Positions 1-7,893 of a DNA stretch of 64,000 nucleotides are shown here, in pieces (the stretch's first letter is position 1; each line of letters starts with the position of its first letter). The translations under genes were made by a program, and so were the position numbers. The notes beneath the pieces were generated by a model. The model had not been told where the DNA came from, did no database searches, and saw nothing but the letters and a program-made list of their open reading frames with translations. Source of the stretch: Novosphingobium clariflavum (lineage in GTDB: Bacteria > Pseudomonadota > Alphaproteobacteria > Sphingomonadales > Sphingomonadaceae); contig NZ_JAPCWC010000011.1 of the NCBI RefSeq assembly GCF_026420865.1, positions 1 through 64,000 on the forward strand, written 5' to 3'.

Positions 1-35
1 TGCCGGTCGTAAGACCGCCCCCGACATGATCCCGG

Positions 36-209
36 TCAGTGGTTGTGCAGCCACTCGACGAACTCTTCACCGCTCATCCGTCGCGACGGTTCCGCCGCCC
101 CGGCTTGCTCGATCATCTCGATGAAGTCTTCGGACATCTCACCCCGGCAAATCGGGCACAGACGGTCGTCATGACCGTCTCCACATCGTTCAGCGAAAGC
201 ATCGTCCAT
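36..209 (-). CDS. Small Cys-rich protein (57 aa), possible zinc-binding
   Basis: I do not recognise the family. The 57-residue frame starts at ATG (207-209) and ends at TGA (36-38). It contains Cys9, His13, Cys18 and Cys21; the last two form a CPIC knuckle (residues 18-21), so the four could ligate one zinc ion. The rest is acidic and helical-looking, with EDFIEMIEQ in the middle and a GEEFVEWLHNH tail. No membrane segment or signal peptide is visible. The leader has a purine-rich GGGGGGATAGG just before the ATG, which is an acceptable ribosome site. It is not part of the downstream catabolic cluster. The plus-strand frame over the same bases is a less plausible shadow. The interval 210-455 upstream shows only two AGGGAA words and no supported gene. 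Confidence 0.5.
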   Translation of the reverse strand: MDDAFAERCGDGHDDRLCPICRGEMSEDFIEMIEQAGAAEPSRRMSGEEFVEWLHNH

Positions 210-455
210 GACCTATCCCCCCGACCTCAATGACGACCATGACAGCCCTGACGAACAAGCCGATCCGCCAGTCGTTGGGGAGACCCTGCTCGCTCCTCGC
301 GGGGCATCCAGTTTTCCCTAAATCGCTGAAATTACGGGCTAGTTCCCTAACCCTCGCGGCCTCGTGTGGCCTGCGCAGGGGTTTTCGCGCGTACCGCTCA
401 CCAGGGTGCGCGGCATCGCCGGGTCGGGGCTTGCTGCCCGCAAGACGCGACCTGC

Positions 456-536
456 TCAGCGCTTCGCGGCGGCGTTGATCGCCTCGATGGGGGACAGACC
501 GATTCGCGCCGGGAAGGGCAGGAACTGGCCGCTCAC
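456..536 (-). other. Short coupled reading frame after the SDR gene (26 aa), possible gene remnant
   Basis: A GTG (534-536) overlaps the TGA of the preceding SDR gene in the GTGA arrangement used repeatedly in this genome, and opens a 26-codon frame ending at TGA 456-458. Its C-terminal part reads GLSPIEAINAAAKR, which resembles the 'GLSPxEAIxAAT' helix near the end of metal-dependent amidohydrolases. It may be the scar of a truncated amidohydrolase gene or a chance frame. No independent promoter is visible. Confidence 0.2.
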
Positions 537-1282
537 GAGCCGTCGGTAATCAGCGTCCCGCCATCAACCACCAGATTGTGCCCGGTGACGAAGGCCCCGG
601 CAGCCGATGCCAGGAACACGGCTGCGCCGGCGACCTCCTGCGGCGTGCCGGGGCGGCGCAGCGGGGTCATCGCCATGCGGCGGGCCATGAAGGCCGCGTC
701 GGCAAGCAAGGGCCCGGACAGTTCGGTGGCGATGAAGCCCGGCGAGATCGCGTTGACCCGCACGCCGCGCGGCCCCCACTCCACCGCCAGGTTGCGCGCC
801 AGCTGCGCGACGCCCGCCTTGGCAAGCGCATAGGCATTGATGCGCCCGTTGCCCCTGAGGCCCGAGAGGCTGGAGACCAGCACCGCCGCCCCGCCCCCGC
901 GCTCGGCGATTTTCGGCAGGGCCAGATTGCACAGCGCGACCTGGCTGGTGAGGTTGATCGCCATGACGCGGGCATAGTCGGCCATGTCGAGATCGGCGAA
1001 AGGCCCTGCCCTGCCGGTGATCCCGGCATTGCAGACCAGCACGTCGAGCCCGCCGAATTCGGTGACGGCGCGATCCACCAAGGCGGCCAGCGCCGCGTCG
1101 TCGGTCACATCGCAGGGCTGCCCCGGCATCCCGAGCTGGGCAGCCACCCGTGCGGTGTCCTGTGCATCCTCGCTGGAGATCACCACTTTCGCGCCTTGCG
1201 CGATCAGCCCCTCGGCAATGGCGCGCCCGATCCCGCGCGTGGAGCCGGTGACGATCGCGCCCTTGCCGGAAAGGTCGAACAT
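533..1282 (-). CDS. SDR-family NAD(P)-dependent oxidoreductase (FabG-like)
   Basis: Classical short-chain dehydrogenase of 249 residues, the usual size. The cofactor motif TGSTRGIG lies at residues 12-19, CNAG follows the central strand, and the catalytic Ser-Tyr-Lys set appears as VLVSSLSG and NAYALAKAG, followed by the SPGFIATE loop. It should interconvert a secondary alcohol and a ketone, or act on a hydroxyacyl substrate; the substrate cannot be read. It is third in a minus-strand operon: its ATG shares one base with the TGA of the cupin gene. The context (FAH-type hydrolase, cupin, and a divergent set of catabolic enzymes) argues for a catabolic rather than fatty-acid role. Confidence 0.85.
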   Translation of the reverse strand: MFDLSGKGAIVTGSTRGIGRAIAEGLIAQGAKVVISSEDAQDTARVAAQLGMPGQPCDVTDDAALAALVDRAVTEFGGLDVLVCNAGITGRAGPFADLDMADYARVMAINLTSQVALCNLALPKIAERGGGAAVLVSSLSGLRGNGRINAYALAKAGVAQLARNLAVEWGPRGVRVNAISPGFIATELSGPLLADAAFMARRMAMTPLRRPGTPQEVAGAAVFLASAAGAFVTGHNLVVDGGTLITDGS

Positions 1283-1851
1283 CAGGCCTGCGAGGCCTGC
1301 GAGGCCCCCTGGCCAGCCGCCGCGGTGTAGACGGGATCGACCTGTTCGGGCTTGGCCTCATCCAGCGGCACGCCGCCATGGAGATAGGCCGGTGCCTCGA
1401 TCAGGATGAAGGCGATGCGGCAGACCGCGTCGCTGGTATTGCGCCAGAGGTGGTTGGTGCCGCGCTGGACGATGATGCCGCCTTCGCGCACCGTCGTCTT
1501 GCGGCCGTCCTCCAGTTCCAGCTCGATCTCGCCCTTCATCACCACCCCGTAGTCGATCGAGTTGGTGCGGTGCATCGGGCTCTGCTTGCCCGGCAGCATG
1601 TCCACCACGCGGATCACCGAGCCGCCTTCGAGCGTCGTGCCGGTGGGGCGTTCGCGGCCTTCCGTCTCGTCGTTGTTGTCGGCAGGGACGGTGGCGGTGG
1701 TCCAGATCGTCAGGAACGAGGCATCGCCCGAGGGGATCATCTTCGTCGGCGTCACGTCTTCGCTGCGGAATACCGCGCGCCCGTTCCCGTCGTGCCCGGT
1801 GACGACACGCTGGATGGGCGGCAGGCCGGAATCGGAAAGGACTTCGCTCAT
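1282..1851 (-). CDS. Cupin-domain protein
   Basis: A 189-residue protein with one cupin_2-type barrel in its C-terminal half: MHRTNSIDYGVVMKGEIEL is motif 1 and GGIIVQRGTNHLWRN is motif 2. Only part of the usual His/Glu metal set is kept (the His of MHR and the His of NHLW), so metal binding is uncertain. Small cupins of this type occur in aromatic and keto-acid catabolic operons as isomerases, dioxygenases or accessory proteins. The ATG overlaps the end of the FAH gene (ATGA) and the TGA overlaps the next SDR, so all three are translationally coupled. The start MSEVLSDSG is chosen for that overlap; longer upstream frames are shadows. Confidence 0.8.
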   Translation of the reverse strand: MSEVLSDSGLPPIQRVVTGHDGNGRAVFRSEDVTPTKMIPSGDASFLTIWTTATVPADNNDETEGRERPTGTTLEGGSVIRVVDMLPGKQSPMHRTNSIDYGVVMKGEIELELEDGRKTTVREGGIIVQRGTNHLWRNTSDAVCRIAFILIEAPAYLHGGVPLDEAKPEQVDPVYTAAAGQGASQASQA

Positions 1852-2792
1852 GCCTGTACAACCTTCTGTTCGATGACGCCGAACGGCGCGCGGCCGTCGG
1901 CAAGGGTTCCCTGCATGCGCACGGTGTCGCCGAAGCGCATGAATTCGGTGCGCGGCGCGCCGAAATCGACCAGTTCGATGCCGCGCCGCTCGGCGATGCA
2001 GGAGGAGCCGATCTCGCGGTAGTTGGCGTTGGAAACGGTGCCCGAGCCGATCACCGTGCCCGCCACCAGATCGCGGGTGGCGCAGGCGTGGGCGACCAGT
2101 TCGTGGAAGCCGTGCCCCATCGGCTCGCCATTGGCGGCGCCGAAGCGCTCCCCGTTCCAGTCCACCAGCAGGTCCATGCAGACGCGGCCATCGCGCCACT
2201 GGTCGCCCAGTTCCTCCGGCGTCACCGCGAAGGGCGCCATCGAACAGGGCGGCTTGGCCTGGACCCAGCCGAAGCCGGTCTTCATTTCCGGCCCGGCCAG
2301 CTTGCGCAGCGACCAGTCGTTGATCTGCACGATCAGGCGGATGTGCTTCATGCAATCCTGCGCCGAAGTCCCCATCGGTACGGCATCGACGATCACGCCG
2401 AACTCGCCCTCGAAATCGATGCCGTTCTCCTCGGTGAGAAAACGCACGTCCTCGGCCGGGCCATAGAACGTGTCGGAGGTGCCCTGGTACATCAGCGGCT
2501 TGCCGGTCTTCACCGGCACGACGCCGAGCGCCTTGTCCATCAGTTCGCCGTGGCAGGCGAAAGCGGAACCATCGAGCCACTGCCAGGCACGCGGCAGCGG
2601 TGCGCGCAGCAATGCGGCGTCCAACGCCTCGGGAAATTCCGAAATCCCGGCCAGCGCGGGCGCGGCGAAGGCCCAGCTTTCCATCGCCTGCTGCAGCGTA
2701 TCCACCGGCGCGGGCGCAAAACGGTCGCCCTCGGGCGAAACGACGACGAGGCGCCCGTCGGGGGTGCCGTCATCGAGGGTTGCGAGGCGCAT
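1848..2792 (-). CDS. Fumarylacetoacetate hydrolase family protein
   Basis: A 314-residue member of the FAH superfamily, of the two-domain subtype found in proteobacterial tyrosine/homogentisate-like pathways (start [18 protein letters not shown]). It hydrolyses a C-C bond next to a ketone, classically fumarylacetoacetate or acylpyruvates, using a divalent metal. Visible marks are [13 protein letters not shown], the acidic metal-binding segment [21 protein letters not shown], the [11 protein letters not shown] stretch and [11 protein letters not shown]. It is first in the minus-strand arm and overlaps the cupin start by 4 bp. Upstream lies the divergent promoter region shared with the histidinol-dehydrogenase-like gene. 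Homogentisate dioxygenase and maleylacetoacetate isomerase are absent nearby, so true tyrosine catabolism is unlikely. Confidence 0.85.
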   Translation of the reverse strand: MRLATLDDGTPDGRLVVVSPEGDRFAPAPVDTLQQAMESWAFAAPALAGISEFPEALDAALLRAPLPRAWQWLDGSAFACHGELMDKALGVVPVKTGKPLMYQGTSDTFYGPAEDVRFLTEENGIDFEGEFGVIVDAVPMGTSAQDCMKHIRLIVQINDWSLRKLAGPEMKTGFGWVQAKPPCSMAPFAVTPEELGDQWRDGRVCMDLLVDWNGERFGAANGEPMGHGFHELVAHACATRDLVAGTVIGSGTVSNANYREIGSSCIAERRGIELVDFGAPRTEFMRFGDTVRMQGTLADGRAPFGVIEQKVVQA

Positions 2793-2881
2793 GTTTTCCT
2801 ATTCTCCCGGAATGCTCTGTCCTTGAGAACCGGGCTAGCGAAGCCCTCCTGCGGCAACAACGGCATAGGATCGATAGCAAG

Positions 2882-2901
2882 CCATCGATAACATGCGATG
2901 G
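2882..2901. promoter_or_regulatory. Inverted repeat in the divergent catabolic promoter region (candidate operator)
   Basis: Within the 173-bp gap between the FAH gene and the histidinol-dehydrogenase-like gene, CCATCG and CGATGG form a 6-bp inverted repeat around an 8-bp spacer. A second ATCGAT word lies 8 bp upstream of the copy inside the left arm. A dyad in a divergent promoter is a plausible repressor or activator site, but no regulator gene is adjacent inside the window and short dyads arise by chance. Confidence 0.35.
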
Positions 2902-2965
2902 TCCCCGCTCGCCCCCCGGCGCTAGGTCCGGTGAAAATCACGTCACACCGGATCGGGAGAATACA

Positions 2966-4297
2966 ATGGCCACCTGGCTCAAGCGCGGCGCCACTGCCGA
3001 GGCAAAGGCAGACGCGGACCGCAAGGTTCGCGACATCGTCGAGGCGGCGCTTGCCGATATCGAGACGCGCGGCGACGAGGCGGTGCGCGAGATGTCGATC
3101 AAATTCGACGGCTGGGACCGCGACGACTATCGCCTGTCGCAAGCCGAGATCGACGCCTGCGTCGACAGTCTGAGCCCGCAAGAACGCAAGGACATCGAAT
3201 TCGCGCAGGCCCAGGTGAAGAACTTCGCCCAGATCCAGCGCGATTCGATGAAGGACGTGGAGGTCGAGACGCTGCCCGGCGTGGTGCTGGGCCACCGGAA
3301 CATCCCTCTAAACTCGGCGGGCTGCTACGTGCCGGGCGGCAAGTATCCGCTGCTCGCTTCCGCCCACATGTCGGTGATCACCGCCAAGGTCGCGGGCGTG
3401 AAGCGCGTCGTCACCTGCGCCCCGCCGTTTCAGGGCCAGCCGGCGCGTGCGATCGTCGCCGCGCAGGCCATGGCCGGGGCCGATGCGATCTATGCGCTGG
3501 GCGGCATCCAGGCGGTCGGCGCCATGGCGATCGGCACCCAGAGCATCGATCCGGTCGACATCCTCGTCGGCCCCGGCAATGCCTTCGTCGCCGAAGCCAA
3601 GCGCCAGCTTTTCGGCCGCGTCGGCATCGACCTCTTCGCCGGCCCCACCGAGACGCTTATCATTGCCGACGAGATCGGCTGCGATCCCGAAATCGCCGCC
3701 ACCGACATCCTCGGCCAGGTCGAGCACGGGCCTGACAGCCCCGGCGTGCTGCTGACCAATTCGGAAAAGTTCGCCCGCGCCACGATGGCCGAGATCGAGC
3801 GCCTGCTGCAGATCCTCCCCACCGCCGACCATGCCCGCAAGGCCTGGGAGAACTTCGGCGAAGTGATCGTGGCCGACAGCTACGAGGAGATGGTCAAGGT
3901 CGCCGACGAGATCGCCAGCGAGCATGTGCAGGTGATGACCGCCGATCCGGACTACTTCCTCAAGAACATGACCAACTACGGCGCTCTGTTCCTGGGCAAC
4001 CGCACCAATGTCAGCTTCGGCGACAAGGTAATCGGCACCAACCACACGCTGCCCACCAAGAAGTCGGCGCGCTACACGGGCGGTCTCTGGGTCGGAAAGT
4101 TCCTGAAGACCTGCACCTACCAGCGCGTCACCACCGACGAGGCCTCGGCGCTGATCGGCGAATATTGCTCGCGGCTTTGCGCGCTGGAAGGCTTTGCGGG
4201 GCACGGTGAGCAGGCCAACATCCGGGTGCGGCGCTTCGGCGGGCGCAACGTGCCCTATGCCGGGCAGGCCGAACCGACGCCTGAAACGGCGGCCTGA
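2966..4297 (+). CDS. Histidinol dehydrogenase family enzyme (catabolic paralogue)
   Basis: A 443-residue NAD-dependent, zinc-type alcohol-to-acid dehydrogenase of the HisD superfamily. Family features are [49 protein letters not shown], the catalytic [18 protein letters not shown] region (within its first residues) and QANIRVRR near the end. HisD enzymes oxidise a primary alcohol through the aldehyde to a carboxylate. This subgroup resembles the HpsN sulfopropanediol dehydrogenase and other catabolic paralogues more than biosynthetic HisD, and no his genes are near. The start is the ATG at 2966 with GGGAGA 5 bp upstream. It leads the plus-strand arm and ends 2 bp before the next SDR. The natural substrate is unknown. 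Confidence 0.85.
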   Translation: MATWLKRGATAEAKADADRKVRDIVEAALADIETRGDEAVREMSIKFDGWDRDDYRLSQAEIDACVDSLSPQERKDIEFAQAQVKNFAQIQRDSMKDVEVETLPGVVLGHRNIPLNSAGCYVPGGKYPLLASAHMSVITAKVAGVKRVVTCAPPFQGQPARAIVAAQAMAGADAIYALGGIQAVGAMAIGTQSIDPVDILVGPGNAFVAEAKRQLFGRVGIDLFAGPTETLIIADEIGCDPEIAATDILGQVEHGPDSPGVLLTNSEKFARATMAEIERLLQILPTADHARKAWENFGEVIVADSYEEMVKVADEIASEHVQVMTADPDYFLKNMTNYGALFLGNRTNVSFGDKVIGTNHTLPTKKSARYTGGLWVGKFLKTCTYQRVTTDEASALIGEYCSRLCALEGFAGHGEQANIRVRRFGGRNVPYAGQAEPTPETAA

Positions 4298-4299
4298 CC

Positions 4300-5055
4300 G
4301 TGGCGATCCCGCAGACGCCGAGCCTGCGCCTTGATGGACGCCGGGCGCTGGTGACCGGGGCGGGCCGGGGCATCGGCCTCGGCGCCGCCGCCGCGCTGGC
4401 GGCAGCGGGGGCCGAGGTCACGCTGGTTGCCCGCACCTCGGGGGAGATCGCGGCGGCTGCGGCCGAGATCGGCAATGGAGCCAAGGCCGAGACACTCGAC
4501 GTTTCGGACCTCGGCGCCGTTGCCGCATTCTTTGCGGACCGCGCGCCGTTTCACATCCTCGTCAACAATGCCGGCACCAACCGCCCCAAGCCGATGTGGG
4601 AGGTGAGCGAAGACGATTACGACGCCGTGCTCGACCTCAACCTGAAATCCGCCTTTTTCGTGGCGCAGGCCTGCGTGAAGCGGATGATCGATTCCGGCAC
4701 GCGGGGCAGCCTCATCCACATGGGCAGCCAGATGGGGCACGTGGGCGGGCCGAACCGTTCGCTCTACTGCGCCAGCAAGTGGGCGCTGGAGGGCATGAAC
4801 AAAGCCATGGCGCTGGACCTTGCCCCCCACGGCATCCGCTCCAACACGATCGCACCCACTTTCATCGAAACCCCGCTGACGAAGCCCTTCTTCGAGGATG
4901 AGGCGTTCAAGGCCAGCGTGCTTTCGAAGATCAAGCTCGGCCGCATCGGCCAGGTGGAGGACCTGATGGGCGCGGTGCTGTTCCTCGCCTCCGATGCCTC
5001 CGCGCTGATGACCGGCACCAGCCTTATCGTCGATGGCGGCTGGACCGCCGAATAA
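4300..5055 (+). CDS. SDR-family oxidoreductase
   Basis: A 251-residue classical SDR starting at GTG, 2 bp after the previous stop. The motifs TGAGRGIG (residues 20-27), NNAGTN, IHMGSQMG with the catalytic Ser, and YCASKWALEG with Tyr and Lys are complete. The C-terminal IVDGGWTAE is typical. The IAPTFIETPLTKPF segment matches gluconate 5-dehydrogenase and 3-oxoacyl reductase-like SDRs. It probably handles an alcohol/ketone step in the same pathway as the HisD-like enzyme. Confidence 0.85.
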   Translation: MAIPQTPSLRLDGRRALVTGAGRGIGLGAAAALAAAGAEVTLVARTSGEIAAAAAEIGNGAKAETLDVSDLGAVAAFFADRAPFHILVNNAGTNRPKPMWEVSEDDYDAVLDLNLKSAFFVAQACVKRMIDSGTRGSLIHMGSQMGHVGGPNRSLYCASKWALEGMNKAMALDLAPHGIRSNTIAPTFIETPLTKPFFEDEAFKASVLSKIKLGRIGQVEDLMGAVLFLASDASALMTGTSLIVDGGWTAE

Positions 5056-5080
5056 TCATCTGAACATCGCAGGATAGATC

Positions 5081-6244
5081 ATGTTCGAACCGTTCCCCGG
5101 AAACTACGTCTGGAACCTCGCCACCAACCTCGCGCTCGCCTGCGGGGGCAATTACGGCGAGATCGACGCGGCCAACCGCCCGATCATGGAAGCGAGCAAG
5201 GCCGGCGCCGATGCCGGCTCCGCGCAGATGTTCGACAGCTGGATCACCGTCGCCGATCAGGTCACCGCCAATGCTGAAGGCGACGAGGCCGCGGGTTACC
5301 TGCTTTCCGCCGGTACCAAGTACTTGCGCGCCTCCGGCTACTACCTTGCGGCCGAGCGCATGCAGAGCCGCGACTATGCCCCGCGCTGGGCCGCCTACGA
5401 CAAGGGGCTGGCGCTGTTCCACAAGGGCGCGAAGCTGCGCGGGCTGCACATCGACAAAGTGGAAATCCCCTACGAGGCCGGCGCCTATACCGCGATCTTC
5501 GTCCACGACGGTTCGGGCACGCCGCGCCCCACGCTGGTCTCGGTCAACGGGCTCGATTCGATGAAGGAGCAGGTCTGCATGGCGGGCCATGGCCAGTCGA
5601 ATCTGGAGCGCGGCATGAACACCCTGTTCGTCGACCAGCCCGGCACCGGCGAGGCGATCCGCAAGCGCGGGCTTGCGGCCATCTACGACGGCGAGCGCTG
5701 GGGCACCCCTGCGCTCGAATACCTGCTGACCCGCAGCGATGTGATCCCTGACCGGATCGGCATCTTCGGCCTCTCCTTCGGCGGCTACCACGCGCCGCGC
5801 ATCGCCGCCAACGAGCCGCGCTATGCGCTCTGCGCGGTGATGGGCGCCAACCACGTCTGGGGCCGCCGCCAGCGCGAGCGCGTGGCCAACGAGGGCGAGA
5901 ACCCGGTGCCGCACTACTGGGACCACGTCATGTGGGTCTTCGGCATCGATGCCGAGAATGGGGGGCGCGACGCCTTCCTCGCATATGCCGACCAGATCAC
6001 TCTGGACGGTCAGGTCGAGAAGATCCGCGTGCCCTTCCTGATCACGCACGGCGAGAACGACCGCCAGATCCCAGCCTTCAATGCGCAGCTCAGCTACGAT
6101 CAGGCGGTGAACAGCCCCAAGCGCACGCTCCGCGTCTTCACCACGAAGGACTTCGAGGTCGAGCACTGCGGCGCCGACAACGGCACCGGCATGCGCGACT
6201 ATATCGCCGACTGGTGCGCGGAAACCTTTGCGGAAATGGGCTGA
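5081..6244 (+). CDS. Alpha/beta hydrolase, C-C bond hydrolase type (DHPON-hydrolase/FrsA-like)
   Basis: A 387-residue hydrolase with an N-terminal helical cap region (about residues 1-125) followed by an alpha/beta-hydrolase fold. The nucleophile elbow is GLSFGG, the acid is probably the Asp of GENDRQIP, and the base is probably the His of VEHCGADN. The oxyanion strand reads TLVSVNGLDSMKE. This architecture is that of 2,6-dihydroxypseudooxynicotine hydrolase and related enzymes that cleave C-C bonds in diketo-type substrates. It sits 25 bp after the SDR and 5 bp before the VOC gene. A simple esterase is the alternative. Confidence 0.8.
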   Translation: MFEPFPGNYVWNLATNLALACGGNYGEIDAANRPIMEASKAGADAGSAQMFDSWITVADQVTANAEGDEAAGYLLSAGTKYLRASGYYLAAERMQSRDYAPRWAAYDKGLALFHKGAKLRGLHIDKVEIPYEAGAYTAIFVHDGSGTPRPTLVSVNGLDSMKEQVCMAGHGQSNLERGMNTLFVDQPGTGEAIRKRGLAAIYDGERWGTPALEYLLTRSDVIPDRIGIFGLSFGGYHAPRIAANEPRYALCAVMGANHVWGRRQRERVANEGENPVPHYWDHVMWVFGIDAENGGRDAFLAYADQITLDGQVEKIRVPFLITHGENDRQIPAFNAQLSYDQAVNSPKRTLRVFTTKDFEVEHCGADNGTGMRDYIADWCAETFAEMG

Positions 6245-6249
6245 GCGCG

Positions 6250-6657
6250 ATGGCCGAATTCACCTTCCACCACGGCGGCGTCTCCGTCCCCAGTCTTGAC
6301 GAGGCGATCGACTGGTACGGCCGCGTACTGGGCTTCGCGGTCGAGAAGAGGTTCTACATCGAGGCGGCGAGATCCCGCACCGCCATGGTCCGCAAGGGCC
6401 CGCTGCGCTTCGAGATCTTTGAGGTGGAAGGCGCCGCCGCCCTCCCCGAGGACCGCCGCTTCCCCCCGCGCGATCTCAGGACCCACGGCAACAAGCACAT
6501 CGCCTTCCGGGTGGAAGACCTCGAGGCCTTCCTGGCCGAGATGGAGGAGAAGCAGGCCGACGTCGCCTTCGTCGTGCGCGAGGCTTTCGGCAAGGGCTGC
6601 TTCATCCGCGACTGCGCGGGCAACCTGATCGAATTCGTCGAGGAACCGGAGCTGTGA
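6250..6657 (+). CDS. VOC-family (glyoxalase/bleomycin-resistance/dioxygenase) protein
   Basis: A 135-residue protein carrying a vicinal-oxygen-chelate fold. Likely metal ligands are His8 or His9 in FHHGGVSVPSL, the His of NKHIAFRVED and the Glu of NLIEFVEEP. The family includes glyoxalases, epimerases such as methylmalonyl-CoA epimerase, and ring-cleaving dioxygenases; this length fits one lyase- or isomerase-type monomer. The start ATG lies 5 bp after the hydrolase stop. Its TGA overlaps the GTG start of the Abm-domain gene, so the two are coupled. Confidence 0.8.
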   Translation: MAEFTFHHGGVSVPSLDEAIDWYGRVLGFAVEKRFYIEAARSRTAMVRKGPLRFEIFEVEGAAALPEDRRFPPRDLRTHGNKHIAFRVEDLEAFLAEMEEKQADVAFVVREAFGKGCFIRDCAGNLIEFVEEPEL

Positions 6658-6944
6658 TCCACGAACTGGCCACCCTCACCATCGACCCGGCCCGCGCCGC
6701 CGATTTCGAAGCCGCCGTCACCGAAGCCCGCCCCCATTTCGAGGCGGCCAAGGGCTTCGTCTCCTTCGCGCTGCACCGCTCGGTGGAGAACCCCGCGCGG
6801 TATCACCTCGTCGTCGGCTGGCAGAGCGTCGAGGCCCACATGGTGGATTTCCGCGAGTCCGAGGGTTTTCAGGCCTGGCGTTCGCTGGCGGGCCCGTTCT
6901 TCACGGCGCCGCCCTGCGTAGAGCATCTTGCCCAGGCGATCTGA
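6654..6944 (+). CDS. Antibiotic biosynthesis monooxygenase (Abm) domain protein
   Basis: A 96-residue single-domain dimeric alpha+beta barrel protein starting at a GTG that overlaps the preceding TGA. The core pattern ELATLTIDPARAADFEAAV, then GFVSFALHRSVENPARYHLV, then a WQSVEAHMVDFRES helix, is that of the Abm/ABM family. Members act as cofactor-free monooxygenases or as small isomerases and carrier-like proteins in catabolic pathways. It is last in the plus-strand arm; a large palindrome follows 63 bp downstream. Its function here is unknown. Confidence 0.75.
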   Translation: MIHELATLTIDPARAADFEAAVTEARPHFEAAKGFVSFALHRSVENPARYHLVVGWQSVEAHMVDFRESEGFQAWRSLAGPFFTAPPCVEHLAQAI

Positions 6945-7007
6945 GCGGGACCCGGCACCGCATCACTCCGCCTGCGCCATGCGCGGAAGAGGCGTAAAAC
7001 CAAAATC

Positions 7008-7051
7008 CTAGAGCAGTTGATCCGATGCAATCGGATCGGAAACTGCTCTAG
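7008..7051. repeat. Palindromic intergenic element CTAGAGCA type, probable bidirectional terminator
   Basis: CTAGAGCAGTT and AACTGCTCTAG are perfect 11-bp outer arms. Inside them GATCCGAT and ATCGGATC form a second 8-bp stem around a GCA loop, with an unpaired GGA between the stems on the right. The element lies between convergent genes (Abm domain and yqaA). Similar CTAGAGCA...TGCTCTAG palindromes are abundant between genes in Rhizobiales and relatives (established knowledge, from memory). A short T-run is missing on both sides, so termination would be non-canonical. Confidence 0.7.
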
Positions 7052-7075
7052 TGCCGCGAATTTCCAAACGCGCGC

Positions 7076-7714
7076 TCAGGCCTTGTTCGCCGCCGCGATC
7101 GTGTCGCACTTCTGGTTGGCTTCCTTGGCGCCGCCGCCCAGCAGCGAAACCGCCAGGAACCCGGCGAGCACCGCCACCACGAAGGCCACCGTCACCTTGC
7201 CCAGGTGCTTGTCGATCACCGCCTTGATCGGCGCGCCGAACAGGCGGAACAGCACGCCGACGATCAGGAAGCTGATCGAGCGCGAGATCACCGAGGCCCC
7301 GAGGAACACGAAGAGGTTCATGCCGATGAAACCGGCGGTGATCGTCAGCAGCTTGAAGGGAATCGGCGTCGCGCCCTTCACGATGATGATCTCCGCACCG
7401 TATTCGCGCAAATAGCACGCCGCCTTGGGGAAGCTGTCGGCCAGATGCAGCGCGCGCAGCAGCACCTCGCCGAAGGCGGCATAGGCAAAGTGGCCGATGG
7501 CATAGCCCAGCAGCCCGCCGACGACCGAGGCCGCGGTGGCGATCAGCGCATAGCGAATCGCCTTTTTCGGTTCGGCCAGACACATCAGGCCCAGCAGCGG
7601 ATGCGGCGGCACCGGGAAGAAGCTGGCTTCCATGAACGCGAAGAGCGCCAGCCACCAGCCGGCATGGCGGTGCGACGCCTTGGCCATGGTCCAGTCGTAA
7701 AGGCGGCGCAGCAT
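7076..7714 (-). CDS. YqaA family membrane protein (DedA/VTT superfamily)
   Basis: A 212-residue inner-membrane protein. It has the VTT/DedA signature of two re-entrant halves: ASFFPVPPHPLL near residue 30 and KGATPIPFKLLTITAGF near residue 120, where E-F-P and P-P motifs line the proposed lipid path. About five hydrophobic segments are visible, the last one ending in GFLAVSLLGGG. Family members scramble or flip phospholipids and affect membrane homeostasis. It is monocistronic; the ATG is at 7712-7714. Confidence 0.85.
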   Translation of the reverse strand: MLRRLYDWTMAKASHRHAGWWLALFAFMEASFFPVPPHPLLGLMCLAEPKKAIRYALIATAASVVGGLLGYAIGHFAYAAFGEVLLRALHLADSFPKAACYLREYGAEIIIVKGATPIPFKLLTITAGFIGMNLFVFLGASVISRSISFLIVGVLFRLFGAPIKAVIDKHLGKVTVAFVVAVLAGFLAVSLLGGGAKEANQKCDTIAAANKA

Positions 7715-7798
7715 CGAATTCTCCGCAATAAGGTATGGCGGCGTGCTTAGTGGGCACGGGTTCGGGCGGCAAGCAGTAACCTATTTGGTTATTTCCCA

Positions 7799-7827
7799 TT
7801 GACAGCGTAACGCCGATCAGGTACATA
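7799..7827 (+). promoter_or_regulatory. Near-consensus sigma-70-type promoter of the gene transfer agent cluster
   Basis: TTGACA (7799-7804), a 17-bp spacer and TACATA (7822-7827) match the housekeeping consensus closely, which is uncommon in this GC-rich genome. Transcription would begin near 7834, about 60 bp before the first GTA gene. Confidence 0.6.
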
Positions 7828-7893
7828 TCAGGAACATCGCGAAATTCCGAGTCGCTCCGGCGGCTCCTTCGCGCCCCCACTCACAGCAACAGG

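Noticed and set aside
39-233. A 64-codon plus-strand open frame at the window start
   Set aside because: The minus strand over the same bases has a better candidate with a Cys cluster and ribosome site.
227-307. A 26-codon minus-strand frame beginning MPREERAGS just upstream of the CPIC protein
   Set aside because: It has no recognisable motif, and the overlap with the next gene is out of register with normal coupling.
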